Of a stretch of DNA of 64,000 nt, positions 28,852 to 38,359 are shown piece by piece. The notes under the pieces were generated by a model. The model saw only the letters and a program-made list of their open reading frames with translations, did no database searches and was not told the origin of the DNA. Origin of the DNA: Streptomyces griseoviridis (GTDB taxonomy: Bacteria; Actinomycetota; Actinomycetes; Streptomycetales; Streptomycetaceae); assembly GCA_014649155.1 (NCBI GenBank), contig BMSM01000001.1:124001-188000 (forward strand). The letters are read 5' to 3'. Both the position numbers and the translations under genes were made by a program. Positions within the stretch are counted from its first letter, which is position 1, and the number at the start of each line of letters is the position of its first letter.

Positions 28852-31800
28852 ATGCTCGAACCGACCGAATCCACGGAGTCCGTGACCGGCTCCGCACCCG
28901 ACACCACCCCCAGCGACACCCTGCCGCCGCGCCGCCGGCGCCGCGCCGCCTCCCGCCCGGCGGGTCCGCCGGCCGGGGCCTCCGGCACCACGGCGGAGAC
29001 CGTCGAGCCGGCCGTCCCGGCCGCCGACAGCGAGACCGTCGCGGACGTCGTCGACGAGACGGAGGAGACTACGGAGGAGGCACTCCAGGCCGAGGCCGCG
29101 GCCAAGGCCGAGAGCGAGGCCAGGAGCGAGGCCGGGACCGAGGCCGAGGAGCCCGCTCCCGCCCGTCCGCGCCGCCGCGCCGTACGCCGTGCCTCCGCGC
29201 CCGCCGGGGCGCCCGCCGCCGAGGCGGACGCCGAGACCGTGGTCCCCGCGGCGCCCGCCGCAGCCGGCCGGCCCGAGCCGGAGTCCGCCGTAGCGTCCGA
29301 CGAGAGCGCCGCGCCCAAGCGGACCCGCCGGCGTGCGACGCGGAGCGTCTCGGCGCCGGTCGCCGCCGAGACCGCGGAGGTTCCCGAGACCGTGGAGGCG
29401 CCGGTCGCGCCGGTCGCACCGGTCGCCGAGGCGCCTGCCGAGGAGGCCGCGCCCAAGGGCCGGACCCGTCGGCGTGCGACGCGTACCGCGGCGGCGCCGG
29501 TCGCCTCCGGCGCGTCCGAGGCGCCCGAGCCCGCCGTGGCTTCCGAGCCCGTCGAGCCCGCCGCGGCCCCGGCTGCCGGGACGCCCGCCGAGGTGCCCGC
29601 CGACGACGCCGCGCCCAAGGGCCGCACCCGGCGTCGCGCGACCCGGCGCGGCGCCGCCCCGGCCGAGGAGCCCGTGAGCACCGAGGCCGCGGAGGCGGAC
29701 GCGGGTGACGAGAAGGCGGCCGAGAAGGCCGAGCCCGCCGCCACCCCCGTCGCCGGGACGCCCGCCGCCGGCACGCCTGCCGCGTCCGAGCCGTCCGCCG
29801 ACGACGCCGCTCCGCGCCGTACCCGGCGCCGGGCCGTCCGCAAGGCCGCCACCGGCTTCGCCGAGCCCGCGCGGAAGGCCGGGACCGGCTCCGCCGACGC
29901 GGAGACCGCCGCCCGTCCGGCGCGGCCGGCCGTCGCGCTGTTCCAGCCGCCGGTGTTCGCCGAGCCCCAGTTCCAGACGCCCGAGCGGGCCGCGGCCGAG
30001 GCCGCCGCGGTGGCTTCCGGGGCGCGGGAGCCGCAGGAGGAGCCGGAGCGCACCCCCGCGGTGGAGCCCGCCGAGGCCGTCGAGGAGCAGCCCGCAGGGT
30101 CGCGCCGCCGCCGTCGCCGCCGGGGCGCCGCCGACGAGGCCGCCGAGGAGCGGCCCGCCGAGACCACCGCCCCCGTCGCCGAGGAGCCGGAGGCCGAGGC
30201 GGACGCCGACGCCGAGGAGCCCGACGAGGACGGCGACGCCGACGCCGAGGAGGGCGGTTCGCGCCGCCGCCGTCGCCGGGGCGGCCGTCGCCGTCGCCGG
30301 GGCGACCTGCCGGACGGCGAGTCCGACGGCGCGGAGACCGACGCCGAGCAGTACGCCGCCGAGCAGGCCGAGCAGGACGCCGAGGACACCGCCGAGCAGG
30401 CCGACGAGGACGCCGAGGAGGACGACGACGACACCGGCGCCCGCGAGGAGTCCGGCGGGTCCAGCAGCAGCCGTCGCCGCAGGCGCCGCCGCCGCCGCGC
30501 CGGGGACAGCTCCGCCGAGGGCGAGCCGTCCGCCGACGACCCGGAGCGGACCGTCGTCAAGGTCCGCGAGCCGCGCAAGGTGTCCGAGGCGTCGGACTTC
30601 CAGGACGCGGTGCAGTCCATCAAGGGCTCGACCCGGCTGGAAGCGAAGAAGCAGCGCCGCCGCGAGGGCCGCGAGCAGGGCCGCCGGCGCGTCCCGATCA
30701 TCACCGAGGCCGAGTTCCTCGCCCGCCGCGAGGCCGTCGAGCGCGTGATGGTCGTCCGCCAGCACGGCGAACGCACGCAGATCGGCGTCCTGGAGGACGG
30801 CGTGCTCGTCGAGCACTACGTCAACAAGGAGCAGGCCACCTCGTACGTCGGCAACGTCTACCTCGGCAAGGTGCAGAACGTGCTGCCGTCGATGGAGGCC
30901 GCCTTCATCGACATCGGCAAGGGCCGCAACGCCGTGCTCTACGCCGGTGAGGTCAACTTCGAGGCGCTCGGCATGGCCAATGGGCCGCGCCGCATCGAGT
31001 CGGCCCTGAAGTCCGGCCAGTCGGTCCTCGTCCAGGTGACGAAGGACCCGATCGGCCACAAGGGCGCCCGGCTCACCAGCCAGGTCTCCCTGCCGGGCCG
31101 CTACCTCGTGTACGTGCCCGAGGGCTCGATGACCGGCATCAGCCGCAAGCTGCCCGACACCGAGCGGGCCCGGCTGAAGACCATCCTCAAGAAGATCGTC
31201 CCCGAGGACGCGGGCGTCATCGTGCGCACCGCCGCCGAGGGCGCCAGCGAGGACGAGCTGCGCCGCGACGTCGAGCGGCTCCAGCAGCAGTGGGCGGAGA
31301 TCCAGAAGAAGGCCAAGAACGGCGGCAACGCGCCGACCCTGCTGTACGGCGAGCCGGACATGACGGTCCGCGTCGTGCGCGACATCTTCAACGAGGACTT
31401 CACCAAGGTCGTCGTCAGCGGCGAGGACGCCTGGGAGACCGTGCACGGGTACGTCTCCCACGTCGCGCCGGACCTCGCCGACCGGCTGTCCAAGTGGACC
31501 AGCGAGGTCGACGTCTTCGCCACGTACCGGATCGACGAGCAGCTCGCCAAGGCGCTGGACCGCAAGGTCTGGCTGCCCAGCGGCGGTTCGCTGGTGATCG
31601 ACCGGACCGAGGCGATGGTCGTCATCGACGTCAACACCGGCAAGTTCACCGGCCAGGGCGGCAACCTGGAGGAGACGGTCACCAGGAACAACCTGGAGGC
31701 GGCCGAGGAGATCGTGCGCCAGCTGCGGCTGCGCGACCTCGGCGGCATCATCGTGATCGACTTCATCGACATGGTGCTGGAGTCCAACCGGGACCTGGTG

Positions 31801-33075
31801 CTGCGGCGCCTCCTGGAGTGCCTGGGCCGGGACCGTACGAAGCACCAGGTCGCCGAGGTGACCTCGCTGGGCCTGGTGCAGATGACCCGCAAGCGGGTCG
31901 GCCAGGGGCTGTTGGAGTCGTTCTCCGAGACCTGTGTGCACTGCAACGGGCGCGGTGTCATCGTCCACCTCGACCAGCCGTCCGCCGGCGGGAACGGCGG
32001 CGGAAAGCGCCGCAAGCGGGCCCGCGCCGGTGCCGGTGAGCAGCACGAGCACGAGCACGAGGCCGCCGTCGAGACCGCCACCGCCGAGCAGGAGGCGGAC
32101 GCCGAGATCGAGCGGGCCGCGGAGCGGGCGGACGAGCAGCGGGACGCCGAGCCCGTCGCCCTTCCGTCGGCCGACTTCGCGCCGGACGAGGAGCTGTACA
32201 GCAGCGTCGCCGAGGCGGAGGCCGCGGCCAAGCGCGGCCGTTCGCGGCGCCGGGCGAGCCGGCGCGCGTCGGCCCCGGCCGGCGCGCCGAGGGCGGAGAC
32301 CACCCGGCCCGAGCAGCCCGAGCAGCCCGAGGCGCCCGAGGTGCCGACGGCGCAGGACGTGCCGGCGCGGGACGAGGCCGAGCGTCCGGTGCGGCCGGAG
32401 CCGGCCGCCGAGGCGCTGGCCGAGCCCGCGGCCGTGGAGGACGCGGTCGTCGCCCCGCCGCAGGAGGCCGCCCCGGCCGCCGAGGCGCCCGTCGAGGAGG
32501 CCGCGCCCAAGGGCCGTACGCGCCGTCGGGCGACCCGCAAGGTGTCCGCGCCCGCCGGTTCGCCGGCCGGTGCGGAGGCCGCCGTGGTGACGGTCCCCGA
32601 GTCCGCCCCGGCGGAGCGGCCCGCCGCCGAGGAGCCGGTGGAGCAGCCGGCCCCGGAGGAGCAGCCCGAGCCGGTGGCCGAGCCCGCGCCGCCGGCCCGC
32701 CCGCGGCGCCGCGCCGTGCGCAAGGCCGCCGCGCCCACCGCCGACGCGGAGGCGGCCGTCGTGGTCGTCCCCGCGGCGGAGACCCCGGCCGCCGCTCCGG
32801 AGGCGCCCGCCGAGGAGCCGGTCGCCGAGGAGGCCGCCCCGGCCAGGAAGACCGCCCGCAAGACGGTCAAGAAGGCCCCGGCGAAGAAGGCCGCCGCCAA
32901 GAAGACGACGGCGACCAAGACGGCCGCGAAGAAGACGACGGCGGCGAAGAAGACGACGGCCAAGAAGGCGGCGAAGACCACCAAGTCGGCCGCCAAGAAG
33001 ACGGCGTCGAAGAAGACCGCCGCGGCCGAACAGCAGTCGGCTCCGTCGGTCTCCAGCGTCACCGACGAGGTCTGA
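28852..33075 (+). CDS. rne: RNase E/G family endoribonuclease (RNase ES type)
   Basis: This 1407-residue protein has the catalytic core in the middle, as in Streptomyces RNase ES. The S1 domain (NVYLGKVQNVLPSMEAAFID) begins near 665. The DNase I-like catalytic part holds the metal-binding Asp residues in VVIDVNTG near 925 and IVIDFIDM near 968. The Zn-link CVHC is near 1028. The arms of about 620 residues (N-terminal) and 360 residues (C-terminal) are acidic/Ala/Pro-rich, with recurrent Arg-rich RRRATR or RRRAVR motifs, and the C-terminus ends in Lys-rich AAKKT repeats. ATG 28852 follows GACGGGAG. The core processes rRNA and degrades mRNA; the arms probably bind RNA or partners. Confidence 0.92.
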   Translation: MLEPTESTESVTGSAPDTTPSDTLPPRRRRRAASRPAGPPAGASGTTAETVEPAVPAADSETVADVVDETEETTEEALQAEAAAKAESEARSEAGTEAEEPAPARPRRRAVRRASAPAGAPAAEADAETVVPAAPAAAGRPEPESAVASDESAAPKRTRRRATRSVSAPVAAETAEVPETVEAPVAPVAPVAEAPAEEAAPKGRTRRRATRTAAAPVASGASEAPEPAVASEPVEPAAAPAAGTPAEVPADDAAPKGRTRRRATRRGAAPAEEPVSTEAAEADAGDEKAAEKAEPAATPVAGTPAAGTPAASEPSADDAAPRRTRRRAVRKAATGFAEPARKAGTGSADAETAARPARPAVALFQPPVFAEPQFQTPERAAAEAAAVASGAREPQEEPERTPAVEPAEAVEEQPAGSRRRRRRRGAADEAAEERPAETTAPVAEEPEAEADADAEEPDEDGDADAEEGGSRRRRRRGGRRRRRGDLPDGESDGAETDAEQYAAEQAEQDAEDTAEQADEDAEEDDDDTGAREESGGSSSSRRRRRRRRRAGDSSAEGEPSADDPERTVVKVREPRKVSEASDFQDAVQSIKGSTRLEAKKQRRREGREQGRRRVPIITEAEFLARREAVERVMVVRQHGERTQIGVLEDGVLVEHYVNKEQATSYVGNVYLGKVQNVLPSMEAAFIDIGKGRNAVLYAGEVNFEALGMANGPRRIESALKSGQSVLVQVTKDPIGHKGARLTSQVSLPGRYLVYVPEGSMTGISRKLPDTERARLKTILKKIVPEDAGVIVRTAAEGASEDELRRDVERLQQQWAEIQKKAKNGGNAPTLLYGEPDMTVRVVRDIFNEDFTKVVVSGEDAWETVHGYVSHVAPDLADRLSKWTSEVDVFATYRIDEQLAKALDRKVWLPSGGSLVIDRTEAMVVIDVNTGKFTGQGGNLEETVTRNNLEAAEEIVRQLRLRDLGGIIVIDFIDMVLESNRDLVLRRLLECLGRDRTKHQVAEVTSLGLVQMTRKRVGQGLLESFSETCVHCNGRGVIVHLDQPSAGGNGGGKRRKRARAGAGEQHEHEHEAAVETATAEQEADAEIERAAERADEQRDAEPVALPSADFAPDEELYSSVAEAEAAAKRGRSRRRASRRASAPAGAPRAETTRPEQPEQPEAPEVPTAQDVPARDEAERPVRPEPAAEALAEPAAVEDAVVAPPQEAAPAAEAPVEEAAPKGRTRRRATRKVSAPAGSPAGAEAAVVTVPESAPAERPAAEEPVEQPAPEEQPEPVAEPAPPARPRRRAVRKAAAPTADAEAAVVVVPAAETPAAAPEAPAEEPVAEEAAPARKTARKTVKKAPAKKAAAKKTTATKTAAKKTTAAKKTTAKKAAKTTKSAAKKTASKKTAAAEQQSAPSVSSVTDEV

Positions 33076-33104
33076 CCGGCCCGACGTCCCGCCCGTGCGG
33101 TACC

Positions 33105-33140
33105 CGATCCGCCCCCGGCCTCCCGGCCGGGGGCGGATCG
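33105..33140 (+). terminator. rne terminator
   Basis: 16-bp perfect arms (33105-33120 and 33125-33140) with tetraloop TCCC begin 30 bp after the rne stop. Confidence 0.75.
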
Positions 33141-33144
33141 CGTC

Positions 33145-33312
33145 CATAAGGAATCCGTAAGCGATCACGAGTTGTCATGGGAAACACACAAGCGTGAATG
33201 CGAGATGAATCCGAGAAACGCAAACGGATATGATGTGGACTGCGATTAATAGCCAAAATGGACAAATCGGGATATTCATCCCCGTTTCGGAACGGTATTA
33301 GGGGCGCATTAC
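33145..33312 (+). promoter_or_regulatory. AT-rich leader/promoter region of the rml block
   Basis: This 168-bp stretch before rmlA is far richer in A and T than its surroundings. It contains TATGAT (33230-33235) and ATTAAT-like words, and a short dyad GGGAT-ATTC-ATCCC near 33269. No clean -35/-10 pair can be fixed. The composition change marks the left edge of the glycopolymer block. Confidence 0.35.
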
Positions 33313-34380
33313 GTGAAGGCTCTCGTGCTCTCCGGGGGGGCGGGCACCCGCCTTCGCCCGATCACCCACACCTCGGCCAAGCAGCTCGTGCCGGTCGCCA
33401 ACAAGCCCGTGCTGTTCTACGGCCTGGAGGCGATCGCCGACGCGGGCATCCGGGAGGTCGGCATCGTCGTCGGGGACACCGCCGACGAGATCCGCGAGGC
33501 GGTGGGCGACGGTTCCCGGTTCGGGATCGAGGTCACCTACCTCCCGCAGGAGGCCCCGCTGGGCCTCGCCCACGCCGTCCTCATCGCGCGGGAATTCCTC
33601 GGCGACGACGACTTCGTCATGTACCTCGGTGACAACTTCATCGTCGGGGGCATCACCGGCCTGGTCGAGGAGTTCCGCGCCGACCGTCCCGACGCGCAGA
33701 TCCTGCTGACCCAGGTCCCCAACCCCACCGCCTTCGGCGTAGCCGAACTCGACGCCGAAGGCCGGGTGGTGGCCCTGGAGGAGAAGCCGAAGCAGCCCAA
33801 GAGCGACCTGGCGCTGGTCGGCGTCTACCTCTTCACCCCCGCCATACACGAGGCCGTCCGGTCCATCGAGCCCTCCTGGCGCGGCGAGCTGGAGATCACC
33901 CACGCCATCCAGTGGCTGATCGACCAGAAGCACGACGTCCGCTCCACCACCATCTCCGGCTACTGGAAGGACACCGGCAACGTCACCGACATGCTGGAGG
34001 TCAACCGGTCCGTCCTGGAGACCGTCGAGCCGCTGGTCGAGGGCACGGTGGACGACACCAGCGAGATCATCGGGCGGGTGCGGATCGAGGCCGGCGCCCG
34101 GGTCAGCGGCAGCCGGATCGTCGGCCCCGCGATCGTCGGCGCCGGGTCGGTGATCAACGACGCCTATGTCGGCCCGTTCACCTCGATATCCGAGGAGTGC
34201 CGGATCGAGGACAGCGAGATCGAGTACTCCATCGTGCTGCGCGGCTCCTCCGTCACCGGCGTGCGCCGGGTGGAGGCCTCGCTCATCGGGCGCGACGTCG
34301 AGGTCACGCCCGCTCCCCGTAACCCTTCGGCCCACCGGCTCGTGCTCGGTGATCACAGCAAGGTGCAGATCTCCTCATGA
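33313..34380 (+). CDS. rmlA: glucose-1-phosphate thymidylyltransferase, long (StrD-like) form
   Basis: This enzyme makes dTDP-glucose from dTTP and glucose-1-phosphate, the first step to dTDP-L-rhamnose. The 355-residue protein has the nucleotidyltransferase signature LSGGAGTRLRPIT at the N-terminus, YGLEAIADAGI, YLGDNFI and LEEKPKQPKS. A C-terminal left-handed beta-helix (about 250-340, hexapeptide-like VSGSRIVGPAIVGAGS) makes it the long form typical of StrD rather than the short RmlA. GTG start. It overlaps rmlB by 4 bp. Confidence 0.92.
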   Translation: MKALVLSGGAGTRLRPITHTSAKQLVPVANKPVLFYGLEAIADAGIREVGIVVGDTADEIREAVGDGSRFGIEVTYLPQEAPLGLAHAVLIAREFLGDDDFVMYLGDNFIVGGITGLVEEFRADRPDAQILLTQVPNPTAFGVAELDAEGRVVALEEKPKQPKSDLALVGVYLFTPAIHEAVRSIEPSWRGELEITHAIQWLIDQKHDVRSTTISGYWKDTGNVTDMLEVNRSVLETVEPLVEGTVDDTSEIIGRVRIEAGARVSGSRIVGPAIVGAGSVINDAYVGPFTSISEECRIEDSEIEYSIVLRGSSVTGVRRVEASLIGRDVEVTPAPRNPSAHRLVLGDHSKVQISS

Positions 34381-35363
34381 CCACCCGCATCCTGGTGACC
34401 GGCGGTGCCGGTTTCATCGGCTCGCACTACGTCCGTACGCTGCTCGGCCCCGAGGGCCCCGGCGACGTCGCGATCACCGTCCTGGACAAGCTGACCTACG
34501 CGGGCAACCCGGCCAACCTCGACGAGGTCCGCGCACACCCCGCCTTCTCCTTCGTGCAGGGCGACATCTGCGACCCCGGCCTGGTCGGCAAGCTGATGGC
34601 CGAGCACGACCAGGTCGTGCACTTCGCCGCCGAGTCGCACGTCGACCGGTCCATCGACGGCGGCGCGGAGTTCGTCCGCACCAACGTCGTCGGCACCCAC
34701 ACCCTCATCGACGCCGCCCACCGGGCCGGGATCAAGACCTTCGTGCACATCTCCACCGACGAGGTCTACGGCTCCATCGACGAGGGCTCCTGGCCCGAGA
34801 CCCACCCGCTCCAGCCGAACTCGCCGTACTCCTCGGCCAAGGCGTCCAGCGACCTGATCGCGCTGTCCTACCACCGCACCCACGGCCTGGACGTCCGCGT
34901 CACCCGCTGCTCCAACAACTACGGGCACCACCACTTCCCTGAGAAGGTCATCCCGCTCTTCGTGACCAACCTCCTCGACGGCAAGAAGGTCCCGCTCTAC
35001 GGCGACGGCGGCAACGTCCGCGACTGGCTGCACATCGACGACCACGTCCAGGGCATCGAGCTGGTCCGCACCAAGGGCCGCGCCGGCGAGGTCTACAACA
35101 TCGGCGGCGGCACCGAGCTGTCCAACAAGGAGCTGACCGGCCTGCTCCTCGAAGCCTGCGGCGCCGACTGGGAGACCAGCGTCGAGTACGTCGAGGACCG
35201 CAAGGGCCACGACCGCCGCTACTCCGTGGACTGCACCAAGATCAGCGAGGAACTGGGCTACGCGCCCCGCAAGAGCTTCGAGCAGGGCCTGGCCGAGACG
35301 GTCCAGTGGTACCGCGACAACCGCGCCTGGTGGGAGCCGCTGAAGGAGCGCGCCGCGCTCTGA
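34377..35363 (+). CDS. rmlB: dTDP-glucose 4,6-dehydratase
   Basis: RmlB converts dTDP-glucose to dTDP-4-keto-6-deoxyglucose. This 328-residue extended SDR has the NAD loop VTGGAGFIGSHYV, HFAAESHVDRSI, STDEVYG with the Thr-Asp-Glu catalytic set, and YSSAKASSD (YxxxK). RWYSNNYG-type substrate residues appear as RCSNNYGHHHFPEK. It starts inside the rmlA stop (ATGA), so the two are translationally coupled. Confidence 0.94.
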   Translation: MTTRILVTGGAGFIGSHYVRTLLGPEGPGDVAITVLDKLTYAGNPANLDEVRAHPAFSFVQGDICDPGLVGKLMAEHDQVVHFAAESHVDRSIDGGAEFVRTNVVGTHTLIDAAHRAGIKTFVHISTDEVYGSIDEGSWPETHPLQPNSPYSSAKASSDLIALSYHRTHGLDVRVTRCSNNYGHHHFPEKVIPLFVTNLLDGKKVPLYGDGGNVRDWLHIDDHVQGIELVRTKGRAGEVYNIGGGTELSNKELTGLLLEACGADWETSVEYVEDRKGHDRRYSVDCTKISEELGYAPRKSFEQGLAETVQWYRDNRAWWEPLKERAAL

Positions 35364-35379
35364 CCCGTCCCGCCCGGCC

Positions 35380-35407
35380 GAACGGGCCCGGAGAACCGGG
35401 CCCGTTC
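35380..35407 (+). terminator. stem-loop between rmlB and rmlD
   Basis: 12-bp perfect arms (35380-35391 and 35396-35407) with loop AGAA. It lies within a same-strand operon, so it probably acts as a partial terminator or an mRNA processing/stability element. Confidence 0.45.
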
Positions 35408-35440
35408 CCGTGTTCCGCCCCCACACACGTCAAGAGAGAC

Positions 35441-36352
35441 ATGAACCCGACACAGGAACAGGCACGCTGGCTCGTCACCGGAGCCGGCGGCATGCTCGGC
35501 CAGGACGTACTCGCCGCACTGGACGCCGAAGGGGAACGGGCCGTGGCGCTGGACCGCGCGGCCCTGGACCTCACCGACCCCGAGGCCGTCCGCCGGACGC
35601 TGGAGCACCACCGCCCCGCCGTGGTCGTCAACTGCGCGGCCTGGACGGCCGTGGACGACGCCGAGACCCGCGAGGCCGAGGCGCTGCGCGTCAACGGCGA
35701 CGGTCCGGCCCACCTCGCCGACGCCTGCGCCCGCACCGGCGCCGTCCTGCTCCATGTCTCCACCGACTACGTCTTCGCCGGCGACGCCGCCGCCCCGTAC
35801 GCCGAGGACGCCCCCACCGCCCCGCGCAGCGCCTACGGCCGTACCAAGCTGGCCGGCGAGCAGGCCGTCCTGAAGGCCCTCCCGGACCACGGCTACGTGG
35901 TGCGCACCGCCTGGCTGTACGGCACCGGCGGACCCAACTTCGTCCGCACCATGATCCGCCTGGCCGGCGAGCGCGACACCGTGGACGTCGTCGACGACCA
36001 GCGCGGCCAGCCCACCTGGAGCGCCGACCTGGCCGGACTGCTGCTCGCCCTGGGCCGCGGCGCCCTGGCCGGCACCGCCCCCGCCGGGATCTACCACGGC
36101 ACCAGCTCCGGCGAGACCACCTGGTACGGCCTCACCCGGGAGATCTTCCGCCTCCTCGGCACCGACCCCGACCGGGTCCGCCCCACCACCAGCGCGGCCT
36201 TCACCCGCCCCGCGCCCCGGCCGGCCTACAGCGTCCTCGGCCACGACCGCTTCCGCGCGGCCGGCCTGGCGCCGCTGCGTGACTGGCGCGCCGCGCTCAC
36301 CCAGGCATTCCCGGAGATCCACCGGGTCCAGACGAAGGAGAACCCGGCGTGA
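35441..36352 (+). CDS. rmlD: dTDP-4-dehydrorhamnose reductase
   Basis: RmlD performs the last reduction to dTDP-L-rhamnose. This 303-residue SDR has LVTGAGGMLGQDVL, NCAAWTAVDDAE, STDYVFAGD and YGRTKLAGE (YxxxK), followed by VRTAWLYGTGG. ATG 35441 follows AAGAGAGAC. The stop overlaps the glycosyltransferase start by 4 bp. The rml order here (A-B-D-GT-C) places a glycosyltransferase inside the pathway. Confidence 0.92.
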   Translation: MNPTQEQARWLVTGAGGMLGQDVLAALDAEGERAVALDRAALDLTDPEAVRRTLEHHRPAVVVNCAAWTAVDDAETREAEALRVNGDGPAHLADACARTGAVLLHVSTDYVFAGDAAAPYAEDAPTAPRSAYGRTKLAGEQAVLKALPDHGYVVRTAWLYGTGGPNFVRTMIRLAGERDTVDVVDDQRGQPTWSADLAGLLLALGRGALAGTAPAGIYHGTSSGETTWYGLTREIFRLLGTDPDRVRPTTSAAFTRPAPRPAYSVLGHDRFRAAGLAPLRDWRAALTQAFPEIHRVQTKENPA

Positions 36353-38349
36353 CGGTCAAAGTCAGTGTCGTCATCGCGGTCTACAACCCCGGCAAGTACG
36401 TCGAGGACTGCGTCTCGTCCCTGCTGCGGCAGAGCCTGAGCCCCGAGGAGTTCGAGGTCTGGTTCGTCGACGACGGCTCCACCGACGAGACCCCCGCCCG
36501 GCTGGACCGGTTGGCCGCCGAGCACCCCCACATGCACGTGATCCACCAGGAGTCCTCCGGCTGGTCCGGCCGCCCCCGCAACACCGGCATCAAGGCCGCC
36601 CGGGGCGAGTACGTCATGTTCGTCGACCACGACGACTGGCTCGGCGACGAGGCCCTGGAGCGGATGTACGCGTACGGCAAGGCCAACGACGCCGACGTCG
36701 TCATCGGCAAGATGGCCGGCATCGGCCGCCCCGTGCCGCAGGAGCTGTTCCGGGTCAACCGGCCGCGCGCCACGGTGGAGAACGCGCCGCTGATCGACAG
36801 CCTCACCCCGCACAAGATGTTCCGCCGGGAGTTCCTCAACGAGCACGGCATCCGCTTCAAGGAGGGCCGCCGCCGCCTTGAGGACCACGTCTTCGTGGTC
36901 GAGACCTACCTGCGGGCCAGGAGCGTCGCCGTCCTCAGCGACTACCTGTGCTACTACCACATCACCCGCGACGACGGCTCCAACGCCGGCTTCCAGCGCT
37001 TCGACCCGGTCGGCTACTTCAAGAACCTCCGCGAGGCCCTCGACGTGGTCGAGGAGCTGACCGAGCCCGGCCCGCTGCGCGACAAGCTGTTCAGCCGCTG
37101 GCTGCGCAACGAGATGGTCGAGCGGCTGCGCGGCAGCAGGCTGCTCAAGCTCCCGGAGGACTACGCCGAGGAGCTGTACCGCGAGATCCGCGGCGTCGTC
37201 ACCGAGCGCTTCGGACCGGGCGTCATCGCCCGCGTCGCGCCCACCCAGCGGGTGGTGGCCGCGCTGATCGTCGCCGGCCTGTACCAGGACATCAGGGAGC
37301 TGGCCCGCTGGGAGGCCGGGATCAGACCCACCGGCCGCCTCACCTCCCTGGCCTGGGCGGAGGGCAGGCTGAACATCGGCTTCAGCGCCGAGTACCGGGC
37401 CGGGGACGCCCCCATGACCTTCCGCCGGGACGGTGAGCGCGACCTGCTCGGCCTGCCGCTGTCCGAGGCGGCGCTCGCCGCGCTGGCCGAGCAGGACGTC
37501 ACCCTGGACGCCCCGGTCGGCAAGAGCGACGTCGACCTGGTGGTCCGCCACCGCGACGACGCCACCCAGTACTACCTGCCGCTGACCAGCGAGCGGCACC
37601 GCCTGCCCGCCGGCGACGGCTCCTTCCGCCAGGAGATCACCGCGACCGCCGTGCTCGACCCGGAGACCGCCGCCGCCGGCGAGCCCCTGGCCAAGGGCCT
37701 GTGGGACCTGCACCTGCGGATCAAGTCCTGCGGCTGGAGCAAGGAGACCCGGCTGGGCGCCGTACGCGGCGAGGACGTGGAGGCCGGGCGGCTGGCCGCG
37801 CTCACCGGTGAGCCGCGACGGCTGGTCCTGCCGTACTGGACCGACGGGCCCGGCAACCTCTCGCTCGACGTCGACCAGCACACCGGCAAGCTGGAGCGCG
37901 AGGCGGTGGCGTGGACGGACCCCGGCGCGTCGGCCGTGACCGGCGGCACCGCGGTCCGCCTCCCGCTGCCGCTGCACCTGCCGGCCGGGCCCGAACGCGG
38001 GGTGCTGCTCCGCTTCGAGCGCAAGAACGTGGGCAAGTACCCCGCCGACGCGGTGGTGGACGGCCGTACGGTGACCGCCGAGCTGCCGCTGGAGCAGCTC
38101 ACCGGCAAGCGCTGGGCGGTCCGGATCGGCCTGCCCTCGGCGGCCCGCGGCGAGGTGCGCTGGACCCGGCTGCCGGTGGACGTCGTGGTGGACGCCAAGG
38201 GCGTCCCGCGGGTCATCGACCGGCACACCGCGCCGGCCCGGCCCGCCCCGAAGAAGAAGCCGCAGGCCCCGTCGCGCCGCCCGCTGTGGCGACGGGTGGC
38301 CGGGCGCGTCAAGCGCGCGCTGATCAAGCAGCAGAAGAAGAAGAACTGA
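36349..38349 (+). CDS. TarS/TarP-like GT2 glycosyltransferase (wall teichoic acid decorating type)
   Basis: This 666-residue protein has an N-terminal GT-A fold (VSVVIAVYNPGKYVEDCV, VWFVDDGSTDETP, MFVDHDDWL with the DxD motif near 88-92). The order of motifs resembles Staphylococcus aureus TarS: SGRPRNTGIKAARGEYV, VIGKMAGIGRPVPQELF, LTPHKMFRREFL and VAVLSDYLCYYHITRDDG. A long C-terminal part of about 350 residues would be the trimerisation/substrate tandem domains in TarS. TarS adds GlcNAc to poly-ribitol phosphate; sugar and acceptor here are inferred only. Between rmlD and rmlC it could also use dTDP-rhamnose. GTG start, coupled to rmlD. Confidence 0.75.
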   Translation: MTVKVSVVIAVYNPGKYVEDCVSSLLRQSLSPEEFEVWFVDDGSTDETPARLDRLAAEHPHMHVIHQESSGWSGRPRNTGIKAARGEYVMFVDHDDWLGDEALERMYAYGKANDADVVIGKMAGIGRPVPQELFRVNRPRATVENAPLIDSLTPHKMFRREFLNEHGIRFKEGRRRLEDHVFVVETYLRARSVAVLSDYLCYYHITRDDGSNAGFQRFDPVGYFKNLREALDVVEELTEPGPLRDKLFSRWLRNEMVERLRGSRLLKLPEDYAEELYREIRGVVTERFGPGVIARVAPTQRVVAALIVAGLYQDIRELARWEAGIRPTGRLTSLAWAEGRLNIGFSAEYRAGDAPMTFRRDGERDLLGLPLSEAALAALAEQDVTLDAPVGKSDVDLVVRHRDDATQYYLPLTSERHRLPAGDGSFRQEITATAVLDPETAAAGEPLAKGLWDLHLRIKSCGWSKETRLGAVRGEDVEAGRLAALTGEPRRLVLPYWTDGPGNLSLDVDQHTGKLEREAVAWTDPGASAVTGGTAVRLPLPLHLPAGPERGVLLRFERKNVGKYPADAVVDGRTVTAELPLEQLTGKRWAVRIGLPSAARGEVRWTRLPVDVVVDAKGVPRVIDRHTAPARPAPKKKPQAPSRRPLWRRVAGRVKRALIKQQKKKN

Positions 38350-38359
38350 GGACGTGGCG

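Noticed and set aside
24606..30776. 2056-residue open frame on the minus strand
   Set aside because: It lies opposite the radical SAM, repeat protein, DUF2344 and rne genes. Long antisense frames are expected where third positions are nearly all G/C. Its composition is Arg/Ala/Gly shadow with no family motif.
28780..33168. 1462-residue minus-strand frame opposite rne
   Set aside because: It mirrors the repetitive rne arms (Gly/Leu/Arg repeats) and has no independent start signal; a shadow.
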